Below are positions 25,588 through 34,952 of a stretch of 64,000 nt of DNA, piece after piece (positions within the stretch are counted from its first letter, which is position 1; every line of letters begins with the position of its first letter). This stretch comes from an uncultured Maritimibacter sp. (GTDB lineage: Bacteria > Pseudomonadota > Alphaproteobacteria > Rhodobacterales > Rhodobacteraceae). Location: contig CAJXYS010000003.1 of the NCBI GenBank assembly GCA_913063035.1, positions 1 to 64,000 on the forward strand, given 5' to 3'. The notes under the pieces are model-generated. The model searched no databases. It saw only the letters and a program-made list of their open reading frames with translations, and had not been told where the DNA came from. Made by a program: the position numbers and the translations under genes.

Positions 25588-28135
25588 TGACGATGCGTCC
25601 CGGCACGACGATCAGCTTCTTGGGGGCCGCTCCGGCGAGGACCCTCTGGACAGCTTCATCCGCCAGGACGCGCTTTTCAACCTCTTCCTTGGCCATGTCC
25701 TTGGGCACCTGGATCTCGGACCGGCGCTTGCCGTTCACCTGGATCGGCAGCGTCACCGTGTCCTCGACCAGCATCGCCGGGTCGGCCACCGGCCAGGCGG
25801 CCTCGGCCACCAGGCCCGCGCCGCCGAGCATCGCCCAGATGTCCTCGGCCAGGTGGGGGGTCATCGGCGCCATCAACTGGGCCAGCACACGCAAGGCCGC
25901 GCGCCGGGTCTCGGCGCCGGCCTTGGACTTCGCCACGGTGTTGGTGAACTCGTAGAGTTTCGCGACCGCCTTGTTGAAGGCGAAGCCCTCGATGCCGCGC
26001 GTCACCTCGTCGATGGTGCGGTGCATCGCCCGGGTAAGGGCCTCGTCCGCCGCGCCGTCCGCGGGGGCGGTGCCGGCGCGCGCCTCGTCGGCGAGCCGCC
26101 AGACGCGGCTCAGATGCTTCCACGCGGCCTCGGCACCGGCGGCGGTCCATTCCACGTCGCGCTCGGGCGGGCTGTCGGACAGCATGAACCAGCGCGCGGT
26201 GTCAGCGCCGAAGTCGCGGATGATGTTGACCGGGTCGACGACGTTCTTCTTCGACTTCGACATCTTGGCCGAGGGGATCACCTCGACCGGCTCGCCCGTC
26301 GCGCCGAGGCGCGCGCCGCTCTCGGTCCACTCGATATCGCCCGGCAGGTGATAGACGGGCCGGTCGCGATCGTCGCGGGTGACGTAGATCTCGTGCGTGA
26401 CCATGCCCTGGGTGAAGAGCGCGTCGAAGGGCTCGGTCGCCTTTTTCGGCAGGTGCCCCGTCAGATGCATCGCGCGGGCGAAGAACCGCGAGTAGAGCAG
26501 GTGCAGGATCGCGTGCTCGATCCCGCCGATATACTGGTCGACATTCATCCAGTACTCGGCATCGGCCATGGTCGTCGGCGTCTCGGCCCGCGGCGCTGTG
26601 AAGCGGGCAAAATACCAGGACGAGTCGACGAAGGTGTCCATCGTGTCCGTCTCGCGCCGGGCCGGCTTGCCGCAAGACGGGCAGGCCACGTCGCGCCAGG
26701 TCGGGTGCCGGTCCAGCGGGTTGCCCGGCTTGTCGAAGCTGACGTCCCTCGGCAGTTCGACCGGCAGGTTTTCCTTTTTCTCGGGGACGACGCCGCAGGT
26801 CTCGCAATGGACGACCGGGATCGGGCATCCCCAGTAGCGCTGGCGCGAGATGCCCCAGTCGCGCAGACGGTAGTTGACCACGCCCTTGCCCACGCCGCGC
26901 GCCTCGCACTGGTCGATGGCAGCCTCGACGGCGTCCTCGCCGGTCTGCACCGCGTCGCCGGCAAAGCCCTTAACATAGCGGACTTTCTCGGTCTTGGGCG
27001 GCACGAAGGCCGTGTCGTCCACCGACTCGTCCGAATCGACCGGCTGGAAGACGTCGATCACGTCCAGCCCGTATTTCCGGGCGAAATCCAGGTCGCGCTG
27101 GTCATGGGCCGGGCAGCCGAAAATCGCGCCGGTGCCGTAATCCATCAGGATGAAGTTCGCGATGTAGACCGGCATTTCCCACGCCGGGTCGAAAGGATGC
27201 TTCACGCGGAGCCCGGTGGCGAAACCCTTCTTCTCGGCCGTCTCGAGAGCCTCTTCCGACGTGCCCATCTTGCGGCATTCGGCGTTGAAGGCGGCGATGT
27301 CCGGATTGTCGGCCTCGAGCCGCTTGGCCAGCGGATGATCCGGCGAGATCGCCGCGAAGCTCGCGCCCAGCAGCGTGTCGGGGCGGGTCGTGTAGACCTC
27401 CAGCGTCCCGAAGCCCTCGGGTGCGCCTACCGTCTCGAAGCCGAATTGCAGCCCGCGCGAGCGCCCGATCCAGTTGCGCTGCATCAGCCGGACCTTCTCG
27501 GGCCATTTTTCGAGCCCGTCGAGCGCCTCCAGCAGCTCCTCGGAAAAATCCGAGATGCGGAAGAACCACTGCGTCAGCTCGCGCCGTTCCACCGGCGCGC
27601 CGGACCGCCAGCCTTTGCCGTCGATCACCTGCTCGTTGGCCAGCACGGTCATGTCCACCGGGTCCCAGTTGACGGTGGCCGCCTTGCGGTAGACGAGGCC
27701 CTTGTCCAGCATGTCGATGAACATCGCCTGCTGCTGGCCGTAATACTCGGCATCGCAGGTGGCGAATTCGCGGCTCCAGTCGATCGAGAGGCCCATCGGC
27801 TTCAACTGGTCGCGCATGTCGGCGATGTTGCCATAGGTCCATTCCGCGGGATGGCCGCCCTGCTCCATCGCGGCGTTCTCGGCCGGCATCCCGAAGGCGT
27901 CCCAGCCCATCGGGTGCAGCACGTTGAAGCCCTGCGCGGCCTTGTAGCGCGCGATGACGTCGCCCATGGTGTAGTTGCGCACATGGCCCATGTGGATCCG
28001 CCCCGAGGGGTAGGGGAACATCTCCAGCACGTAGTATTTCGGACGGTTCTCGTCGCGTTCGGCGCGGAACACGCCGGCCTCATCCCAGGCGGACTGCCAT
28101 TTCGGCTCCACCGCCGAAGCGTCGTAGCGAGACAT
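25574..28135 (-). CDS. leuS: leucyl-tRNA synthetase
   Basis: An 853-residue class I aminoacyl-tRNA synthetase. The HIGH signature is H-M-G-H at 48-51 ([11 protein letters not shown]) and the KMSKS loop is at about 622-626. Between them are the CP1 editing domain with [10 protein letters not shown] and a zinc-like cluster (C-E-T-C...C-P-S-C). Length and domain order are normal for bacterial LeuRS. It heads the leuS-lptE-holA operon. Confidence 0.98.
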   Translation of the reverse strand: MSRYDASAVEPKWQSAWDEAGVFRAERDENRPKYYVLEMFPYPSGRIHMGHVRNYTMGDVIARYKAAQGFNVLHPMGWDAFGMPAENAAMEQGGHPAEWTYGNIADMRDQLKPMGLSIDWSREFATCDAEYYGQQQAMFIDMLDKGLVYRKAATVNWDPVDMTVLANEQVIDGKGWRSGAPVERRELTQWFFRISDFSEELLEALDGLEKWPEKVRLMQRNWIGRSRGLQFGFETVGAPEGFGTLEVYTTRPDTLLGASFAAISPDHPLAKRLEADNPDIAAFNAECRKMGTSEEALETAEKKGFATGLRVKHPFDPAWEMPVYIANFILMDYGTGAIFGCPAHDQRDLDFARKYGLDVIDVFQPVDSDESVDDTAFVPPKTEKVRYVKGFAGDAVQTGEDAVEAAIDQCEARGVGKGVVNYRLRDWGISRQRYWGCPIPVVHCETCGVVPEKKENLPVELPRDVSFDKPGNPLDRHPTWRDVACPSCGKPARRETDTMDTFVDSSWYFARFTAPRAETPTTMADAEYWMNVDQYIGGIEHAILHLLYSRFFARAMHLTGHLPKKATEPFDALFTQGMVTHEIYVTRDDRDRPVYHLPGDIEWTESGARLGATGEPVEVIPSAKMSKSKKNVVDPVNIIRDFGADTARWFMLSDSPPERDVEWTAAGAEAAWKHLSRVWRLADEARAGTAPADGAADEALTRAMHRTIDEVTRGIEGFAFNKAVAKLYEFTNTVAKSKAGAETRRAALRVLAQLMAPMTPHLAEDIWAMLGGAGLVAEAAWPVADPAMLVEDTVTLPIQVNGKRRSEIQVPKDMAKEEVEKRVLADEAVQRVLAGAAPKKLIVVPGRIVNVVI

Positions 28136-28243
28136 CTGTACCTTCCTTCAACGACTGCGCCGGGCACGAACGGCCCGGCGCGTGTTTAATGCGGGTTCGG
28201 GGGCAAGGTCTAGGCTCCGAGGCCAGAATCCGGGCCGGTCGGG

Positions 28244-28768
28244 TCAGAGATTGCTGTCCTGGACGCGCAGCTGGCGGGCGCGGGTGAGGATCGCGTCTTC
28301 GACCGCGCGCACGGTGTCGCGGCTGGCCGGACCCGCGCGCGAGACCAGCGCCACCTTGAGCGAGCGCGCATCGAGCGCCGGGTCCTGCACGTAGACGGTG
28401 GCGCGGTAGGCGCGGCCGCCGCCCGCGGGCTGGCCCCAGCCCATCACGATCACGCCGGAAAACGGATCTGCGGCCTCGATCGGCATGAAATCGAGGATCT
28501 CGAGCGAGGCGCGCCAAAGATAGCGGTTCACTTCGACGGTGACGTTCGGATCATCCTGGTCGGTGAAGAGATCCCAGATCGTCTCGCGGTCGCTTTCGCG
28601 CATCTCGCGGGCGGGGTTCGTCTGCTCGGCGGCCCGGGCGCGCTGACGCTCCTGGGCCTCGGGATCGCTGCCGCCGCTGAACGGCCAGCTGCCACCGCCG
28701 CCGCAGCCGGCGAGGACGACCGCCATCGAGAGGAACAAGCCGGCCTTCAGTCCCGTGGAGAATGTCAT
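28244..28768 (-). CDS. DUF3576 lipoprotein
   Basis: A 174-residue lipoprotein: signal segment followed by the lipobox V-L-A-G-C with C22, then G-G-G-G-S-W-P-F. The mature domain contains V-N-R-Y-L-W-R-A-S-L-E-I-L-D-F-M-P and G-V-I-V-M-G-W-G, matching the DUF3576 family, which in Rhodobacterales sits next to leuS. Function unknown; an outer-membrane or periplasmic role is expected. The ATG at 28768 gives a proper lipoprotein signal, while upstream starts would not. Confidence 0.85.
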   Translation of the reverse strand: MTFSTGLKAGLFLSMAVVLAGCGGGGSWPFSGGSDPEAQERQRARAAEQTNPAREMRESDRETIWDLFTDQDDPNVTVEVNRYLWRASLEILDFMPIEAADPFSGVIVMGWGQPAGGGRAYRATVYVQDPALDARSLKVALVSRAGPASRDTVRAVEDAILTRARQLRVQDSNL

Positions 28769-28969
28769 GTCGTCTGGTCCCCGCGCCCCTGATCCTTTGG
28801 GGTTGTGTAGCGAAGCACCCGAAGCGGGACAAGTTTTTTCACCGCAGGCAAAGGGCTTCGCGCGCGCGGGGGCGGTGTGGCAAAGCTGCATCAACTCCCG
28901 CCAGTTCGCTCCGCGGCTTCGGCCTGTTCATTGCAATTCAGGGGCCAAAGCGAGATAGGAAAGCATACT

Positions 28970-28990
28970 CAATTCGGATTCCTCGGATTG
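28970..28990 (+). promoter_or_regulatory. small stem-loop in the porin leader
   Basis: CAATTCGG and TCGGATTG can form an eight-pair stem with two G-U pairs around an ATTCC loop, 35 bases before the porin start. It may stabilise the abundant porin message or occlude a binding site; no function is shown. Confidence 0.3.
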
Positions 28991-29024
28991 AGGTGCACCT
29001 TTGAATGTAAACGAGGGAATAATC

Positions 29025-29996
29025 ATGAAGAAGCTTCTCCTTGCTTCCTCCGCGCTCGTCGCCTCCGCTGGCGTCGCTTCCGCGGAAATCTCCTGGTCCG
29101 GCTACGCCGAGATGGGTATCGGCGGCGGCACCAACCAGGATGCCGAGTTCATCCAGGACATCGCCCTGACCTTCTCGATGTCGGGCATGACCGACAACGG
29201 GATCGAGTTCGGCGCGTCGTCGGATCTCGACGAGGGTAACGGTCAGGACCAAGTCAACGGTGGTTGGAACTTGGACAACGAGTCGGTGTTCATCTCGGGC
29301 GCCTTCGGCACCCTGACGATGGGCGAAATCGACGGCGCCATGGACTGGGCGCTGACCGAAGCCGCCGTCGGCAACCCGGGCTCGCTCAACGACGACGAAA
29401 CCGCGCATGCCGGCTACATGGGGTCCTACCTGGACGGTCAGTACGACAACCAGATTGTCCGTTACGACTACACCATGGGCGACTTCGGCTTCGCGCTGTC
29501 GGCCGAGATGGACGAAACCGACGCCCGTGACCCGGGCATGGCGATCGGTGCCAAGTACAGCATGGCGCTGGGCATGGGCTCGCTCGACCTCGCCGCCGGT
29601 TACCAGCAGACCGACGGCACCACCGCTGACGGTTTCCTGGACACAATCGTCGTTCCGGCTGGTCAGGACGTCACGGTCGCCGGTATCAGCGCCGTCATGG
29701 CCATGGACAACGGGCTGACCGTTGGTGTCGAGTACACCGACTGGGAATTCGGCAACGTGGTTGACGCCACCCACACCGGCATCGGCGTCGGTTACACCAT
29801 GGACGCCATCACGCTGCACGCCAACTGGGGTCAGTATGACGTCGACGGCGCTGGCGACATCACCGGCTACGGCCTGGCGGCTGCCTACGACCTGGGTGGT
29901 GGTGCTGCGCTGCACCTCGCCTATGGCGACTCCGACGACGACGTCAACGGCGTCGAGAGCGACAGCTGGTCCTTCGGCCTGTCGATGAGCTTCTAA
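29025..29996 (+). CDS. outer-membrane porin (Rhodobacter-type)
   Basis: A 323-residue general porin. A cleavable signal (M-K-K-L-L-L-A-S-S-A-L-V-A-S-A-G-V-A-S-A) is followed by the strand E-I-S-W-S-G-Y-A-E-M-G-I-G. The acidic, glycine-rich, alternating pattern of a 16-stranded beta barrel continues to the terminal F (S-F-G-L-S-M-S-F), the outer-membrane insertion signal. Codon choice is biased (frequent GGT, GAC, AAC), as expected of a highly expressed gene. GAGGGA precedes the ATG at 29025; the in-frame TTG at 29001 would spoil the signal peptide. A strong terminator follows. Confidence 0.95.
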   Translation: MKKLLLASSALVASAGVASAEISWSGYAEMGIGGGTNQDAEFIQDIALTFSMSGMTDNGIEFGASSDLDEGNGQDQVNGGWNLDNESVFISGAFGTLTMGEIDGAMDWALTEAAVGNPGSLNDDETAHAGYMGSYLDGQYDNQIVRYDYTMGDFGFALSAEMDETDARDPGMAIGAKYSMALGMGSLDLAAGYQQTDGTTADGFLDTIVVPAGQDVTVAGISAVMAMDNGLTVGVEYTDWEFGNVVDATHTGIGVGYTMDAITLHANWGQYDVDGAGDITGYGLAAAYDLGGGAALHLAYGDSDDDVNGVESDSWSFGLSMSF

Positions 29997-30021
29997 TCAC
30001 CTCCCGGTGATTTGAACGGGG

Positions 30022-30052
30022 AAGAGCGGGCTTCGGCCCGCTCTTTTCTTTT
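30022..30052 (+). terminator. rho-independent terminator after the porin gene
   Basis: A ten-base stem AAGAGCGGGC / GCCCGCTCTT is capped by a TTCG tetraloop and runs into TTTTCTTTT. It ends the porin transcript before the yggS gene. Confidence 0.96.
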
Positions 30053-30138
30053 CCGGCCTGCTTCCGCCCGTCCCAAATTGACACCGGCGCGGATGCGCCA
30101 TACCCCATGGTTTCCCGCTCGCCTACCGGAGACCGCCC

Positions 30139-30792
30139 ATGCCGCTTTCCGACATCCAGGACCGCATCCGCAAGGCCGAGGACAAGGCCGGCCGCGTGCC
30201 CGGCTCGACCCGGCTGGTCGCCATCTCCAAGAAACAGCCGCCCGAACGGGTCGAGGCCGTGCTGGAGGAGGGCCACCGGCTCTTCGGCGAGAACCGCGTG
30301 CAGGAGGCCGCCGCCAAGTGGCCCGCATGGAAAGCGCGTTTCAAGGAGGTCGAACTGCACCTCGTCGGGCCGCTCCAGACCAACAAGATCAAGCAGGCCT
30401 TCGACCTGTTCGACGCGATCCACTCGCTGGACCGGCCCAAGCTCGCCCGCAAGATCGCCGCCGAGGCGGAGGCGCGCGGCCACTGCCCGACGCTCTTCAT
30501 CCAGGTCAATACCGGCGAGGAAGAGCAGAAAGCCGGGGTCCTGCCGCAGGATGCCGACGCCTTCATCGCGGAATGCCGCGAGATGGGGCTGGAGATCGCG
30601 GGGCTCATGTGCATCCCGCCCGTGGACGAGGAGCCGTCGCTCCACTTCGCGCTCCTGGCAAAGATCGCGGCGCGCAACGGGCTCGAAAGCCTGTCGATGG
30701 GGATGAGCGGCGATTTCGAGAAGGCCATCGCCCAGGGCGCCACCCATGTGCGGGTCGGCAGCGCGATCTTCGGCGACCGCGATTACGGCTGA
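30139..30792 (+). CDS. YggS-family PLP homeostasis protein
   Basis: A 217-residue single-domain TIM-barrel PLP-binding protein of the YggS/PROSC family, which buffers pyridoxal phosphate in the cytoplasm. The PLP lysine is K31 in L-V-A-I-S-K-K (24-32 block), G-E-N-R-V-Q-E-A follows at about 50-57, and the phosphate-binding end is S-M-G-M-S-G-D-F-E-K-A with R-V-G-S-A-I-F-G at the C-terminus. The 3' end overlaps the convergent L,D-transpeptidase gene by ten bases. Confidence 0.93.
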   Translation: MPLSDIQDRIRKAEDKAGRVPGSTRLVAISKKQPPERVEAVLEEGHRLFGENRVQEAAAKWPAWKARFKEVELHLVGPLQTNKIKQAFDLFDAIHSLDRPKLARKIAAEAEARGHCPTLFIQVNTGEEEQKAGVLPQDADAFIAECREMGLEIAGLMCIPPVDEEPSLHFALLAKIAARNGLESLSMGMSGDFEKAIAQGATHVRVGSAIFGDRDYG

Positions 30793-31289
30793 GGCACGAT
30801 CAGCCGGGCGCCGTAGTCCAGCCGGTTCACGATCCAGACCAGGTCGCGCCGGTCGAAGGCGACGCAGCCGGCCGTCGGATACCGCGGCGCGCGCCAGCAA
30901 TGCAGGAAGATCGCCGAGCCCAGGCCGCGTTCGGCATAGGGCCAGTTGAAATCCGTCGTCAGCACGATGTCGTAAAGCGGGTCCGCGCGGCACAGCCGTT
31001 CGTGGCCGAAGGGATGCGGGCGGCGCACCATCAGGTTGTAATCCGGGTCCGCCGGGTCGTCTGACCAGCCGTCGGCGGGATGGATGGGCACCGCCCAGCC
31101 CGGCAGCGCGCCGGCGGCAACCCTGTCCGGACGGTAGAGCAGCCCCACGATCCGGTGCGCGCCGGCCGGCGTCGCGCCGTCACCCTCGCGTTTCCGGGCG
31201 GTGATTCCGCCCCGGCCCACGGAACAGGGAAAGAGCCGGCCCCGGAAGCGCACGCCCAGCGGCGTCAGCACGAGATCACCGGGCGTCAC
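30783..31289 (-). CDS. L,D-transpeptidase (YkuD domain)
   Basis: A 168-residue single YkuD domain. The catalytic motif [15 protein letters not shown] places H130 and C142 in the usual H-x(n)-S/T-x-G-C arrangement. These enzymes crosslink peptidoglycan through meso-diaminopimelate, or attach lipoproteins. No signal peptide is visible, although a periplasmic location is expected for the family, so export is unexplained. The GTG start overlaps the ribA stop by four bases (GTGA), so it is translationally coupled to riboflavin synthesis, an odd pairing. Confidence 0.85.
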   Translation of the reverse strand: MTPGDLVLTPLGVRFRGRLFPCSVGRGGITARKREGDGATPAGAHRIVGLLYRPDRVAAGALPGWAVPIHPADGWSDDPADPDYNLMVRRPHPFGHERLCRADPLYDIVLTTDFNWPYAERGLGSAIFLHCWRAPRYPTAGCVAFDRRDLVWIVNRLDYGARLIVPQP

Positions 31290-32377
31290 AGCAAGTGCCC
31301 CGATTTCTTGGCCTTGGTCGCCAGGTAATGGGCGTTGAACCGCGTCCGCCCGACCTTGAGCGGCACCCGCTCGGTCACCTCGACGCCGTGGGCCTCCATC
31401 ATCGCGACCTTGGCGGGATTGTTCGTCATCAGCCGCACCGCCGAGAAGCCGAGGCCCTTCAGGATATCGGCGCCAAGCCGGAAGTCGCGCTCGTCATCCT
31501 CGAAGCCGAGCCTGTGGTTGGCCTCCACCGTGTCGAATCCCTGGTCCTGCAGCGCGTAGGCCCGCATCTTGTTGGCCAGCCCGATGCCCCGGCCCTCCTG
31601 GTTGAGGTACAGCAGCACGCCCGCCCCCGCGGCCCCGATCTGGGCCAGCGCGGCGTGGAGCTGCGGGCCGCAATCGCATTTGAGCGAGCCGAGAACGTCG
31701 CCGGTGAAACAGGCCGAATGCAGCCGGGCCAGAACCGGCCTGTCGCGCGGCGGGTCGCCGATCTCGATGGCGTAGTGTTCCTCGCCGCCGTCCCCGGGCC
31801 GAAAGACGTGGAGCCGCCCGGCCTCGCTCGCCGCCATCGGCAACCGGGCAAAGACGACTTCCCGCGGCGCGCGGGCTTCGGCCGCCAGCGGATCGGCCAC
31901 CCCCAGGTCCAGCCGGGTAAGCCCGTGTCGCCCGGCGAACGCCACGCCATCCTCCAGCGCCAGCGCGAGCACCGCCGGTAGCAGATGCGCCTGCTTGGCC
32001 AGGTGCAGCCCGGCCCGATAGAGCCGCGCCTCGCCGCCGCGCTCGGTCATGAGCGGTCCCTTCATCGGCCGGTCCAGGTCGTCCTTTGGGTCCGCCACCG
32101 CGCGCACCCAGGCCGCGTCCGCGTCGCCCGGCACGCGGATGCGCGCCAGGTCGCCGTCATAGGGCCGCGCGCGGAGCGTCGCCGCCCGGCGCGCGGTCAC
32201 CGCCAGAACCAGCGGGTCGCCCATCGCGCGCAATTCGGCGAAACGCGCCGCGCTCACCGTCTCGGCCGCGGCAACCAGCACGGCGCCGGTGGTATCGGAC
32301 AGCACCACCGGCACACCGAGCCGAAGATCGGCGCGGGCACGGGCGATCATCTCTTCTGGCGAGGGGTCGAGACTCAT
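31286..32377 (-). CDS. ribA: GTP cyclohydrolase II
   Basis: A 363-residue protein whose C-terminal half (about 175-363) is GTP cyclohydrolase II, the first step of riboflavin synthesis. The zinc ligands are C223, C234 and C236 ([20 protein letters not shown]). Then come [10 protein letters not shown] and L-M-T-N-N-P-A-K. The N-terminal 170 residues form a separate domain that resembles a degenerate RibB-like fold often seen in alphaproteobacterial RibA; it lacks a clear RibB active site. I chose the ATG at 32377 (AGGA upstream); another lies 11 codons earlier. Confidence 0.9.
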   Translation of the reverse strand: MSLDPSPEEMIARARADLRLGVPVVLSDTTGAVLVAAAETVSAARFAELRAMGDPLVLAVTARRAATLRARPYDGDLARIRVPGDADAAWVRAVADPKDDLDRPMKGPLMTERGGEARLYRAGLHLAKQAHLLPAVLALALEDGVAFAGRHGLTRLDLGVADPLAAEARAPREVVFARLPMAASEAGRLHVFRPGDGGEEHYAIEIGDPPRDRPVLARLHSACFTGDVLGSLKCDCGPQLHAALAQIGAAGAGVLLYLNQEGRGIGLANKMRAYALQDQGFDTVEANHRLGFEDDERDFRLGADILKGLGFSAVRLMTNNPAKVAMMEAHGVEVTERVPLKVGRTRFNAHYLATKAKKSGHLL

Positions 32378-32537
32378 CGGCGGTTCCTGTTGCACGGGCC
32401 GCGTCTTCATAGCCCGTCACCGCAGAAATATGAAACAATTCCCCGGGTTTCGACACGAGGCCGTGAAAAAGCCACGCGGCAACTTGCGCCGGGGCGTCAA
32501 CGGCAACACCTATAGCGCAGACAGGAGGGAGAGGACC

Positions 32538-33224
32538 ATGAGCACCCTGAAAAAGATACTGCTGGTCGATGACGACGACGATCTGCGCGAGGCGCTGTCC
32601 GAACAGCTGGTCATGACCGAGGATTTCGACGTCTTCGAGGCCGAGGACGGCAACGGCGCGCTCGTCAAGGCCAAGGCCGGCCTCTACGATCTGGTCATTC
32701 TCGACGTGGGCCTGCCCGACACCGACGGGCGCGAGCTGTGCCGCCTGATGCGCAAGCAGGGCGTCAAATGCCCGATCATCATGCTGACCGGCCACGATTC
32801 GGACGCCGACACGATCCTCGGGCTCGACGCCGGGGCGAACGACTACATCTCCAAGCCATTCAAGTTCCCCGTCCTGCTGGCCCGGATCCGCGCCCAGCTG
32901 CGCCAGCACGAGCAATCCGAGGACGCGGTCTTCCAGCTTGGGCCCTATACCTTCAAGCCGTCGATGAAGATCCTCATCGACGAGGACGACCGGAAAATCC
33001 GGCTGACCGAGAAGGAAACGAACATCCTGAAGTTCCTCTATCGCGCGACCGAGGGTGTGGTGCCGCGCGACGTGCTGCTGCACGAGGTCTGGGGCTACAA
33101 TGCCGGTGTGACGACCCACACGCTCGAGACGCATATCTACCGGCTGCGCCAGAAGATCGAGCCCGATCCCTCCAACGCGCGCCTTCTGGTGACCGAGTCG
33201 GGCGGCTACCGCCTGGCCGGCTGA
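32538..33224 (+). CDS. OmpR-family response regulator (CenR-like)
   Basis: A 228-residue two-component regulator. The receiver domain has the acidic pair D11-D12, the phospho-acceptor D56 (V-I-L-D-V-G-L-P), the T of M-L-T-G-H-D and K-P-F. The winged-helix domain (about 130-226) ends G-G-Y-R-L-A-G. The interdomain text L-L-A-R-I-R-A-Q-L-R-Q-H-E-Q-S-E-D-A-V-F and E-V-W-G-Y-N-A-G-V-T-T-H-T-L-E-T-H matches the CenR group, which controls cell-envelope genes in alphaproteobacteria and is essential in Caulobacter. No sensor kinase gene is next to it, as is usual for CenR. GGAGGGAGAGG precedes the ATG. It is divergent from ribA. Confidence 0.88.
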   Translation: MSTLKKILLVDDDDDLREALSEQLVMTEDFDVFEAEDGNGALVKAKAGLYDLVILDVGLPDTDGRELCRLMRKQGVKCPIIMLTGHDSDADTILGLDAGANDYISKPFKFPVLLARIRAQLRQHEQSEDAVFQLGPYTFKPSMKILIDEDDRKIRLTEKETNILKFLYRATEGVVPRDVLLHEVWGYNAGVTTHTLETHIYRLRQKIEPDPSNARLLVTESGGYRLAG

Positions 33225-33247
33225 CCGCCCCCGGCGCGCGCCCCGAC

Positions 33248-33273
33248 GGCCCGGCCCGGCCCCGCGCCGGGCC
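33248..33273 (+). terminator. GC-rich hairpin after the response-regulator gene
   Basis: GGCCCGGC and GCCGGGCC form an eight-base stem with a ten-base loop, followed by TGTCCTT rather than a clean T run. It lies between two convergent genes and could act on either transcript. Weak evidence. Confidence 0.35.
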
Positions 33274-33278
33274 TGTCC

Positions 33279-33977
33279 TTACCAGTCGCCCGCGTCCACG
33301 CGCCGATCGGCCTCGGCTGCCGTTTCGGTCAGCAGGCGGCTTAGCCGGGCCTGCGCCACGGCGAGCCCCTCGGCATCGAGATTGGGCGCAGGCACGAATC
33401 CCTTGCCGATCAGGAAGATCCCCCGGCCGAAGGGCAGCGGGACCAGGAAGCGGTCCCAGCTCTTCGCGTGGATGCGGCGGTTCGTCGAATAGGCGAAAGG
33501 CACGAGTTCCGCCCGCGCGCGCGAGGCCAGCAGGATCGCACCGGCCTTCGCCTCCTCGCCCGGGCCGAGCGGGCCGTCGGGGGTGATCCCGATGGTCTTG
33601 CCGCCGCGCAGGACCGCGACCGCCCGCGCGACCGATGCGCTGTTGCCGCCACGGGTCTTCAGCGGGATCACGTCGATGCCCATACGCCGCATCACCTCGG
33701 TCGCGATCCGCGCATCCGGATGATCGCTGCCCAGCACCGAAAGCCCGGGATCCGTCCAGTCCCGGCAGAACGGCGCCATGAGAAGCCGCCCGTGCCAGAC
33801 GCAGAAAACCTTTGCCTCGCCGCGGGCGAGATCGGCCTCGAACCCCGCGAATCCCTCGTGCCGCCAGCGCGTCGTGCGCAGGATGAGCCGCGTGTAGCCC
33901 GCGAACATCCGCTCCAGCATCCGCTGGAAAGCCGCGCTCTTTCGAATCCTGCGGGCCAGGCCGCGCAAATCGCCCAT
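33279..33977 (-). CDS. DUF374 lysophospholipid acyltransferase-like protein
   Basis: A 232-residue protein of the DUF374 group in the lysophospholipid acyltransferase clan. F-C-V-W-H-G-R-L-L-M places the H of the catalytic H-x-(n)-D-like region at about residue 62, and D-G-P-L-G-P-G-E-E-A-K-A-G-A-I-L-L-A at about 134-151 is the substrate-binding signature. An acyl transfer in lipid A or phospholipid synthesis is expected. GGAGG precedes the ATG. It converges on the CenR-like gene and is divergent from the exonuclease III gene. Confidence 0.85.
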   Translation of the reverse strand: MGDLRGLARRIRKSAAFQRMLERMFAGYTRLILRTTRWRHEGFAGFEADLARGEAKVFCVWHGRLLMAPFCRDWTDPGLSVLGSDHPDARIATEVMRRMGIDVIPLKTRGGNSASVARAVAVLRGGKTIGITPDGPLGPGEEAKAGAILLASRARAELVPFAYSTNRRIHAKSWDRFLVPLPFGRGIFLIGKGFVPAPNLDAEGLAVAQARLSRLLTETAAEADRRVDAGDW

Positions 33978-34086
33978 GTCAGACCTCCGTGCGCGGGCTT
34001 ATATCAGCCTGGAAACGGTGCGCCAGTTGCTTGAGCCCCCCGCGCCCCGCGTCTAGTCTCGCCCGACCCAAGAGCCGGAGATTTTC

Positions 34087-34875
34087 ATGAGCTTCACCAT
34101 CGCCACCTGGAACATCAACTCCGTCCGCCTGCGCGAGGCGCTGGTGCTCCGCCTGCTCAGGGAGGAGGCGCCCGACGTGCTCTGCCTGCAGGAATGCAAG
34201 TCGCCGGTCGACAAGATCCCGACCGAGGCGTTCCGCGAGATGGGATACGGCTGGATGGTCGCACGCGGCCAGAAGGGCTATAACGGCGTCGCGATCCTGA
34301 GCCGCCTGCCGCTGGAGGATGTCGGCCACCGCGACTTCTGCGGCCGGGGCGACGCGCGCCACGTGGCCGCGCGGCTCGAGAACGGCGTCACGATCCAGAA
34401 CTACTACGTCCCCGCCGGCGGCGACGTTCCCGATCGAGACGTGAACGAGAAATTCGGCCACAAGCTCGACTTCCTGACCGAAATGCGGGACTGGTTCCAC
34501 GGCGAGCGCCCGGAAAAGACGATCCTCGTGGGCGATCTCAACATTGCCCCGCGCGAGGATGACGTCTGGTCGCACAAGCAGCTTCTGAAGGTGGTCAGCC
34601 ACACGCCGGTCGAGGTCGACCACCTGTCGGAGGTTCTGGACTCGGCCGGTTGGCGGGACATCACCCGCGCCGACATTCCGGCGGGCCAGCTCTATTCCTG
34701 GTGGTCCTACCGGGCGCGTGACTGGGACGCGGCCGACCGGGGCCGGCGGCTCGATCATGTCTGGGCCACGCCCGACATCGCGACCGCCGGGCATGGCTCG
34801 CGGATCCTGCGCCATGTGCGCGGCTGGGAGAAACCGAGCGATCACGCGCCGGTCTTCGCCAGCTTCGATCTGTGA
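34087..34875 (+). CDS. xthA: exodeoxyribonuclease III / AP endonuclease
   Basis: A 262-residue exonuclease III of the EEP fold, which cleaves at abasic sites during base-excision repair. The metal-binding Glu is E36 in L-C-L-Q-E-C-K; V-G-D-L-N-I-A-P supplies the active-site Asp/Asn pair; the C-terminal S-D-H-A-P-V supplies the catalytic His. Length is normal for bacterial ExoIII. Confidence 0.95.
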   Translation: MSFTIATWNINSVRLREALVLRLLREEAPDVLCLQECKSPVDKIPTEAFREMGYGWMVARGQKGYNGVAILSRLPLEDVGHRDFCGRGDARHVAARLENGVTIQNYYVPAGGDVPDRDVNEKFGHKLDFLTEMRDWFHGERPEKTILVGDLNIAPREDDVWSHKQLLKVVSHTPVEVDHLSEVLDSAGWRDITRADIPAGQLYSWWSYRARDWDAADRGRRLDHVWATPDIATAGHGSRILRHVRGWEKPSDHAPVFASFDL

Positions 34876-34952
34876 GCCCCCCCTTGGCCCAGGCGCCAAG
34901 ACGCCTCATATAGACGGCAACCGCCAACGACTCAGACAGACCGGGGGCAGAC

